NCBI GenBank assembly: GCA_015179045.1
Contig: WHUZ01000029.1
Location: 1-64,000 of the forward strand
Source of the DNA: Kalaharituber pfeilii
Lineage: Eukaryota > Ascomycota > Pezizomycetes > Pezizales > Pezizaceae
Direction: 5' to 3'
DNA length: 64,000 bases
Under the pieces are notes generated by a model. It saw nothing but the letters and a program-made list of their open reading frames with translations, searched no databases and had not been told where the DNA came from. Each line of letters opens with the position of its first letter. Within the stretch, counting starts at the first letter, position 1. This document shows positions 56,985 to 64,000 of this stretch, in pieces. The translations under genes and the position numbers were made by a program.

Positions 56985-58726
56985 TCATTCAAGCATCACA
57001 ATCCATCCACTGTGTATGAAGAAGTCATGTATTCTCGAAACTTTATTGACATCAATGTAACGCCAAGTTAGTCGGTACCTCTAAGCACGACTCAATCTGC
57101 AAAGAAAACTTACATAGCAAAGTTCTCTAGCAGCACGTTTCTTCAACACTCCTCCCTGTTTCAGGGCCTCTTTGATTAATTGTTCCTTGATTGTAAGATA
57201 TGGTTTAGGCTTTATCCTTAAATTGATGCACAATTGCTGTTCTGCAGGCGAAAGCAGATGGACGTTTTCAGCCGTCAATGGAAGCGGTTGCCAAGGCCGC
57301 CAACGACCACTAACTGGCCTCTTCTTCTGTACTGCAGGGGATGATGCTGATGGCGAGGCTGATGTACCAAAGGGATTTGTTGTAGGAGCCGGAGATAAAG
57401 AGGATCCTGGATTCTTCCCAGGAAGTATGGACAGCGGATTCGACGGATCTGGTGCGGCGGCAAGGAGAGGGTTTATCATAGAGGTGGGGTCACCTCAACG
57501 GGGGGTGTGGCTTTCGAATATCGGTAAGATAGGCGATCCATACTCCCTAATGCATTCTTCAAAGCGTTGCTCTAAAGCTCCATGTTCCACAGTTAGTCAC
57601 ATGGAATATTTGTCACAGAAGATGCATAGAATCTATCGTACCCTCTGGACTTTTTCCAATTCATAATTTGCTCCTCGCTCAAAAGTAAGAATTCCATTCT
57701 TCCTCCATTCTTGTAGTTGAGAGACGGCTTGACGAAATGTCAGTTCCCTCAGAAGACCTTCCGAAAACTCTTCATAATTGCTCTTGTTCATCAATCTTGC
57801 AATGGCTTTGATCTATTGAGCAATTTTTCTCATCCTTGGTTCGTTTTTTATCAATTGCTTGGCTTCTCCTGTACTCTAACAGCCCATGCTCAAAAAATAC
57901 ATGTTTCCACGAGGCTCGCTGTGTTAATTTTGAATCGTAGATATCCATAACAGTTAGTTTAAGCTCCACTTCCGGCTCCAGCTGACCCGTGACTGGGTTA
58001 ACCCCACCACCTGGTTCAAAATACATGGCAGCAACTGCATGCTCCCCATCATTATCGAATTCTGTTTCAAATTCTAAACGACCCGGCATGTACCCTAGAA
58101 TTTCGTGGCACGACGGACCACTTGTTGTAGGTTTCTGCTTAGGAGGGAGTGGTGAAGCAATAAGTGCAGCTTTCTTTGCTTCAATCCTTCTCTTCTTTCT
58201 TGCTTGGAATTCTTCCTTGGGTATTTTGTCCAACCCACCAGTGTCATTAAGATCGCACAGTTCCGGTAACGGAAATTTTGATGAATTGATATATGCATCA
58301 ATATAGTGTTGTTTGAACTCCTCCTTATCTCTTCCACCCCCAATATGATCCGCAATGTCTGCCCATGAACCAGGTCCATATATTTCAGCACCTTCAAGGA
58401 GCAGAAGCTCCTCATCCACTCCCCAATCCGGATCAAATATAGGCACAGAACGCTGCTCTATGACTAGTATGAATGTGTAGCACAATTGTGATTCCCGCTT
58501 TGTGCCCCACTGGTGAAGCAAGGAACGCAAAAATCGTACTCGGTACATGCTGGGTGAGCACAACGTATTCGCACCTGGTGCGATAAGTCAACTTCGGTAT
58601 GTCCACTTCATAACCACATGGTAAGCATACCGTAGCCGTAACATCCACCGCACAAACATCGCAATGATAGCGCACACCAGGCTCCGCCCGTGCAGTATTC
58701 GAGGCCTTCTTTTTAATGACTGTCAT
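56985..58726 (-). CDS. ADA2: Ada2, SAGA/ADA histone acetyltransferase adaptor; frame broken several times
   Basis: Adaptor that couples Gcn5 to its nucleosome substrate. From ATG at 58726, exon 1 ends at 58631 and exon 2 starts at 58574. Domains in order: ZZ zinc finger ([34 protein letters not shown]), SANT/Myb domain ([40 protein letters not shown]), the ADA2 linker ([39 protein letters not shown]) and a C-terminal SWIRM domain ([20 protein letters not shown], ending [18 protein letters not shown]). All parts are present and conserved, but in different frames: breaks lie near 58466, near 57813-57826 (A5 tract), near 57797, and a compensating pair near 57490-57505 (C6 tract). The last intron, at about 57110-57040, lacks an obvious AG acceptor. 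Either assembly errors or a recent pseudogene. Confidence 0.85.
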
Positions 58727-59870
58727 TAGAAGGGGTATGCCAGAGGATGCGACCTAAAGCTTGGAGGAGGGAACAGGCGGCGGGGGGTGAAACGACGTAG
58801 CACGTAGATTGGGGGTGCTGATCTACATCAGGTATATAGAACGATAGCAATGCTTTCTTTCTATGCCTTGTCGGTCATTACAATCGCGATGACCAGCAAA
58901 TTCTGCTGTTGAACCGTCATGTAAACGCGTTTTCTGGAGTTACTACATGTTATGTAAGGTGGCTGTCCAATCTTGGTACTATAATCTTTGTATCTGATAG
59001 GCCAGGTCGCGGGGTGCGTTGGGCCAATCGGAAGTTATGGGCCAGTTGCATAAGGGCGCAGTTAGGAGAAGAATCAGAACGTTGCATCCACCAAATCACG
59101 CCCCTAGCCCACTGCCGACATGACTATAATGGCGATACAGCCTGAGAATTTCTGCCATTTGGTTGCTATAACCCCTAATAAGGAAAACTTACCTGAGAGT
59201 ATTCATAAGGCCTTATTCGAGGCTAATCTAGTCTTTCGCTGCTGGTAACTTGGGCGAGGGACGCTCGCCTTAGCGTGGCGAGCTTCACTTAGGTAGAATC
59301 AAACCCTTAAGTGGCACAAACTGCCCAGATGTCAAGCCATGAGACTTTGGTATTATTATTAGAGTACTTAGTTCAGCGATTTGGTGTTGACCTCTGGTGA
59401 AATGACCAGGATTATGTAACCTAACAGCTTTGACAGGACAGGTATCTAATCTGGGCAATTGCCATATCTTTTTGCCGCTGCTCTGAATCTTGGAGTCCTA
59501 CAAGGCTATCTCCTCAACCACACTATGCTGTGCCGGTGACAGGCCTCTGGCGAGTCAGAAGCTTCGTCTCCCCGGCGATGTGAGATCGCCTCCTGACCAT
59601 TTAGCATACAGCTTCTCAAGTATATCAGCCTCAGATCCGGCAGCCCCCTCGGCCCGCTTCCCCTTCTCCTCACCCTCTCTTGGTTATTTATGGAATGAAA
59701 CGTTAAAGCCCAATCATACTTATATTAATCTCGAAGGAATAGTGCCGCGCAGCGGATATATACCGAAGAAATTGCAAAAAAAAAAAAAAGGTAACGTGAA
59801 AGGCAACCTAAATTAAAATGATAAGTATTATGCATAGAGTCCGTGGTAAAATAATTTTTTTATATAAGAG
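58727..59870. other. ADA2 upstream region and spacer
   Basis: The ADA2 promoter side followed by DNA with no supported gene. An A13 run lies near 59777-59789. Confidence 0.45.
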
Positions 59871-61265
59871 TCTATCGCATATCGTGCCTTCCACTGTGCA
59901 ATTCACCTTTCGACATCATATCGAATACATCTCTCATGTCTGCGATGTCCGGTGAGGGGCAATAGGTCCGTAATATCGACCTTTCGTCTCATGTACCATT
60001 CCTCTGGATTTTCCTCAGGCTCGCTTTCTGCTTGCTTTTTTGAGACACCCTCAAGATATTCCCAAACTCTACAGGGATTGCGTAGTACCTTTTCGGCCCT
60101 CAGGTAGACTCCAATAATGCAACGCCATTAAGGAAGACCAACAGGCTTTCTTGAATTTCATCCGCATTGATCTAATAGAATTGCCATTTATGCTTCAAAT
60201 CAATGAGTCGAATTACGGCTGGAAAGTTGGAGCGACAGTTGACAGCGATCAGTTCCATTACAGCTGGCCTATGGTCCTTTTTTGGATTTCCTTCTTCAAC
60301 TCAATTCCCACTCGAAGGCCACTCGTGATATCGTAAGCCTTCAGGTAAAATTGTGACATCTGTCATACCGTTTAGAACGAATTTCTTCCCAGCAAGAAAA
60401 ACATCTAGCACATTGGGCTCGCTAGAAGTTCCATCCCTTCCTGTGCTTCAATAAATATCGGATAGCCATTTCATGTACTGATCACAGTGCATAACCCCAT
60501 TCTACCGTTCCAATTGAATTGCAGCACATTCTTGATGACCGGGGCTACATCAAGTCTAACTGCACTGGTGTTTATATTCTACTCAAAGATAAATTGTCGG
60601 AATCAAGATTATGACCCGGGAAATGGAGATTTCTAACTTGGATTCTTGCATAGCTGGAGAGGGGAGATCAGCAAATTTACAGTATATACTAACTGCTTGA
60701 GAGCGACGGTGGATAGATGTACCTTCATATGCTCGAGTTCTGCTTTCCAGACACTCAGTATTATCTACCAATATGGAATAGCAAGGGAGGAAGAGAGAGT
60801 CAGAGTATGTGAGAGATTTCCAATTGGCGCCAGGCAATTGCCTGTTGCCGACATGGCAAGTGAATAGTCAGAGGAAACTTACCAGGTTGATCTGCTTCAC
60901 ATCTTAGCATCAAAAATATATATATATTTGGGATGACAAGTAAGAGCCAGAGGATCTTACTTGGTATATCGACAATGATATCGATGTGTTGGTCGAGGGA
61001 TGTAGGAGAATCAAGAGTGATTTTATCCAACGGCTTTGAGTTTCTTTTGACCCTCAAACCTGAGGCTATCGCCGATGGAATCTGAGCGTCGTAGTTTCAT
61101 ATCCGTAAGGTCAATATTGTCAAGAGTTGGCTTTCTTTTTGCCTTAAATATGTCCTTGAGGCCGTCAATGTATTTACCAACTGGGCACCGAATAGCAAAA
61201 ATATCATACTCGTCCTCATCTGCATCCCCAAAGATATACACTTGAAGGAACGGGCTCTGTGCCAT
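59871..61265 (-). pseudogene. Crinkler (CRN)-like effector-family gene, decayed
   Basis: Minus strand. The N-terminus from 61265 resembles the ubiquitin-like header of Crinkler proteins: CPVGKYIDGLKDIFKAK, a DNIDLTDMKL segment, and after a one-base shift SLDQHIDIIVDIP. Farther on (60440-59871) a C-terminal block appears: NVLDVFLAGKKFVLNGMTDV, TILPEGLRYHEWPS, AVMELIAVNCRSNFPAVIRL, IDLKHKWQFY and, near the end, DMRDVFDMMSKGE. This order agrees with a C-terminal domain I recall from fungal Crinkler families. In-frame stops interrupt it at least four times and at least two frame shifts are needed; the middle (60900-60450) is poorly conserved. No signal peptide is visible. Family assignment is from memory of motifs, so moderate. 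Confidence 0.6.
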
Positions 61266-61710
61266 AGTAGGAGATAATGTGGTGCCATCTGATGAAAGAT
61301 TGACGGGGTGGTGATGGAGAGAAGGCAGGAGCTGACCAAGAAAACAGCTATAGGTATTATAGGTTGATGAGCACGAGACTGATTTGGGAAGTGAGTAAGC
61401 AAAGTCCGCTCCAACCGGGGGGGGGGGGGTCTTTCTTGCTGTTTTTGCTTATCTTATCTTTTTCCCTCGTTTCATTTGATTGTTTCGCTATGATAAGGAG
61501 TTCCTGAAGCGGGAAGATATTGGCAGAGGAGGAGGAAGAGTGCCAAGGAATCGGACACTCATAGGTTGCTCGGTCACTATTACTTAGTTAGGGACAGTAT
61601 GACTTTTTTGTCGAAAAGGTCTTCAATAGTCTCATGCCAAGATCCTCTTGCTATCATAAAAGGACTTAGTTTCAGGGTTAATATCATAACTTACTTTCAC
61701 TGAGCTTTAT

Positions 61711-61764
<54 letters not shown>
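61711..61764. repeat. G54 homopolymer
   Basis: An uninterrupted run of 54 G on the plus strand. The true length is uncertain because homopolymers of this size are hard to sequence. Confidence 0.9.
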
Positions 61765-61999
61765 CTCTGAGATTCGCCGAACCAGACTGCAACATTTGGA
61801 TGAAGCGCACTACATTGATAACAGGTGCAGTGCAACTAAGTAATAAGTATCTTTACATCTTTGTACGTATGTAGCATTCACCTTTGCGATGTGTATCGTA
61901 CTAGCATAGCAGTATCAGACTACAAAGCTAGGGGCGAGTCTGGCTCCACGGAGGCACTCTACCTGATGCGAGCTATGATACTGGCTCAGACAGCAGCTG

Positions 62000-62059
62000 G
62001 CCGTGGCTAGAGGCGTGGCTAGAGGCGTGGCTAGAGGTGTGGCTAGAGGCGTGGCTGGT
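62000..62059. repeat. 12-bp tandem repeat, about 4.7 units
   Basis: Head-to-tail copies of CGTGGCTAGAGG with one C-to-T change (copies start near 62001, 62013, 62025, 62037 and 62049). Confidence 0.9.
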
Positions 62060-62945
62060 CCTCGTGCCAGGAGGCATGCTGCGCTCGAAGGCTGTTACAC
62101 CGTATGCCTCCTCACGGCTGTGTCTGGGCTGGGCTGGGCTGCCTATGATACTTGTAGCTCTGCCGCGGCTGCTGCTGCTGCTGCTGCTGCTGGCGCTGCT
62201 GGTACAGTACTGTTGCCCATTCGATGCCGGGCACGCTGCGGCATACGCGACACCACCTGGCGGCGCATTCGCCGTTGAGTTGAGCCCCTCGGTGGCCTTG
62301 TGCATCGCCATTTCGGCACAGGCTGTCTGCCGCTCGGTCGTCGATCGTGCGGCCTCCTGGAGGCTGCCCCAGCCCCCATTGCGCTGCTGAGCTTCCCAGC
62401 CCGTGCACCGGTGCTGGACGGCTTCTCGGAGTGCCCCCCCCATCGCCCCCGGCCCAGGCCCGCTGCATCTCGTAGCCGTTCTGCGCCCTTGTGTTGCTGC
62501 TTCTACATCCTCGCCTCGACTCCCGCCTGCTACCCTGTGCTAGTCCACTTTTGCCAATTTCTTCGTGTCCAATCCCCCCCCACCCCCCCCAACCCGCCCG
62601 CCCGCCAAACCGCACCCCATACTGGCAGGGGTCCTTCTTGCCTCCTCCCATTCCCCCCTCCCCCCCCCCCCCCCCATTTCTACTCATCTTTACCCCCCTC
62701 TCCCTAAAACCCACAGCTGCTCCTTCCCCCTTCTTTTACCCACTGCCATAGCTTTGGTGTCGAGAACAAAGTCCCTTCAGCCCATTCTTGAATCTTCCCC
62801 CCACCCCCCCCCCCAACCAACGTTATAGACGTGAATTTCTCACAATTATTCCTCACTCGCCCCCCCAAAGCCAATCACCTTGAGAGCATCCACCTGTTGA
62901 CTCGTATTCCTGTGCGTGCATCATCGCAGTCAACGATAACCAGTC

Positions 62946-64000
62946 ATGTCTTGGAAGCTCACAAAGTCTCTCAAACGTACGTTTGCGCCCTTCGCTTGTG
63001 AATCTCATGGGCTGAAGCTCTCGGCTGCAGCTCTACTGTGAGAAAATCTTCAACTAACTACCTGGGCTGTAGAGCTCAAGGACACACACCTAACTCCCTC
63101 ATCCTCTTCATCCAGATCCTCCTCAACATCTACCATCACCCCAAGCTCTCTGAAGCAATCAGCTTCCACTTCTACAAGTACACTGGTCGGTAGCGATGGA
63201 ACTATAGAAAATTTGAATGAGAAGTCAAGCTCTTCAGTCTCTCCTGGACTTCTCATAGTCACAATTCATGAAGCTCAGGGACTTGCAATGCCTGGGGGCT
63301 CAAACTTCGCGAGCTCAAATGGGCGCCCAACGTCATCATCATCCAAATCTGGCAATGTAGGGTCGGTGGCTGGTTCCCATCGTCCTTCTTCATCCTCTAG
63401 CAATCATCAAGGACAGGTCCATGGTCACACTAGAGCGTTATCAAAACTATTTAGAGTATATTGCGTTCTAGAATTCGATAAGACTCAAGTCATTGTCAAT
63501 GCTATATCCGGAACGTTAGATGCACCAACGTTTGCTGGTGCAGCGACTGCATACAAGTTCGATGTTTCTAGGGATACGGACCTGAGCTGTGGCATTTATA
63601 TGAGAAATCCTGGAAGTAATGGCCGAGAGGAGGATCTGTTTTTGGGGAGCTGCAGGGTCCAACCAAGGTTTGAGGAACCTGCTCCTCAGTCACAAGGGAA
63701 AAAGGGGCAATCCCCCCCTGCGCCAGGCCAGAGTGGCGTTGAGTGGGTTCCATTGGTAGGAGGGTCAGGTAGCTTGAGAATTGGAGTAGAGTATAGCAAG
63801 AACAAGGTATATATTCTATGGAATCGCGATTGCTAGGACTTTATACTAATTCCCAGCTACCCAGAATGCCCCATTGACAATTGACGACTTTGAATTGTTG
63901 AAAGTAGTTGGGAAGGGAAGCTTTGGAAAGGTTATGCAAGTCAGGTAATTTGCGCATTTGCAACGCTTTACGCTTATCGTCGCTAACTTTTAACAGAAAA
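62946..64000 (+). CDS. SCH9: Sch9-type AGC protein kinase with N-terminal C2 domain (5' part; runs off the window)
   Basis: TORC1 effector kinase controlling growth, stress and lifespan. Exons seen: 62946-62976 (MSWKLTKSLK), 63073-63806, 63865-63944 and a fourth starting at 63997 at the window edge. After a Ser-rich N-terminus a C2-like domain spans exon 2: GLLIVTIHEAQGLAMP, FRVYCVLEFDKTQVIVN, FDVSRDTDLSCGIYMR, DLFLGSCRVQPRF and GSLRIGVEYSKNK. The kinase domain opens in exon 3 with LTIDDFELLKVVGKGSFGKV, the AGC glycine-rich loop. The C2 plus AGC kinase order in one fungal protein distinguishes Sch9 from Ypk, Pkc and Akt-like kinases. Frame is intact as far as it can be read; all introns are GT-AG. 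Confidence 0.93.

Larger units (their letters stand above)
61266..62945 (+). promoter_or_regulatory. Upstream region of SCH9 with G54 tract and GC-rich leader
   Basis: After the CRN-like start codon comes AT-mixed DNA with a G10 run (61419-61428), the G54 run at 61711-61764, then from about 61980 a GC-rich island with a 12-bp tandem repeat, a GCT run (62168-62192) and C runs up to 62880. Open frames in the island are low-complexity artefacts. The island ends just before the SCH9 ATG and probably includes its promoter and 5' UTR. Confidence 0.45.

Noticed and set aside
61973..62828. Several 78-200 codon frames on both strands upstream of SCH9
   Set aside because: Made of the 12-bp repeat, the GCT run and C tracts; mutually overlapping and without a family signal.
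1..64000. Prokaryotic-type systems such as CRISPR arrays, operons or integrons
   Set aside because: The DNA is fungal nuclear sequence with spliced genes; no regularly spaced direct repeats with unique spacers were seen. The array at 44.5-45.6 kb has diverged units, not repeat-spacer structure.

Overview
The window is nuclear DNA of a filamentous ascomycete fungus (Pezizomycotina). The evidence is short spliceosomal introns of about 45-190 nt with GTA(A/C)G-like donors and CAG/TAG acceptors, a set of typical ascomycete single-copy genes (SET3, a LysM protein, HIS2, a FAA1-type acyl-CoA synthetase, an AN1 zinc-finger protein, BEM1, ADA2, SCH9 and RAD4), an intron-bearing tRNA-Pro, and Tc1/mariner and Harbinger transposons. 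Genes are sparse: about 10 genes in 64 kb, separated by 2-5 kb of AT-rich, repeat-marked DNA. That spacing and the Crinkler-like relic would suit a large-genome lineage such as Pezizomycetes (truffle/morel type), but this placement is a guess.

Layout from left to right: repeat-marked intergenic DNA with a 582-bp terminal-inverted-repeat element and tRNA-Pro(CGG) (1-5.0 kb); RAD4/XPC repair gene on the minus strand (5.1-8.6 kb); gene-free DNA, then a GC-rich, C-tract-rich leader (13.0-14.9 kb) before the PHD-SET gene SET3 (14.9-17.8 kb); an unrecognised basic protein on the minus strand (19.6-21.2 kb), divergent from a LysM protein (22.9-24.7 kb); a tRNA-derived SINE split by a 642-bp element (26.7-27.4 kb); HIS2 (30.1-31.2 kb); a 2.4-kb decayed Tc1/mariner element with 59-bp inverted repeats (33.2-35.6 kb); a 110-bp miniature element (36.0 kb); a 1.1-kb deleted Harbinger element (37.6-38.8 kb); the long-chain acyl-CoA synthetase (41.4-43.8 kb); an unusual diverged tandem array (44.5-45.6 kb); an AN1 zinc-finger gene of the CUZ1/ZFAND1 type (46.9-48.0 kb); BEM1 polarity scaffold (49.6-51.5 kb) preceded by a GGT microsatellite; ADA2 of the SAGA complex (57.0-58.7 kb), whose frame is broken several times; a decayed Crinkler-like effector-family gene (59.9-61.3 kb); a 54-nt G tract; and the 5' part of the SCH9 kinase, which runs off the right edge.

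The genes do not form a cluster or pathway; they are independent housekeeping and signalling genes (DNA repair, chromatin, histidine synthesis, lipid activation, proteasome/stress, polarity, TOR signalling). Two themes recur. First, several conserved genes (RAD4, the 19.6-kb gene, ADA2) carry isolated one-base frame breaks, mostly at homopolymers, which points to assembly error more than to gene death, while FAA1, BEM1, CUZ1 and HIS2 splice to perfect frames. Second, the intergenic DNA holds at least five distinct inverted-repeat elements and one tandem family that I cannot assign to a known class.
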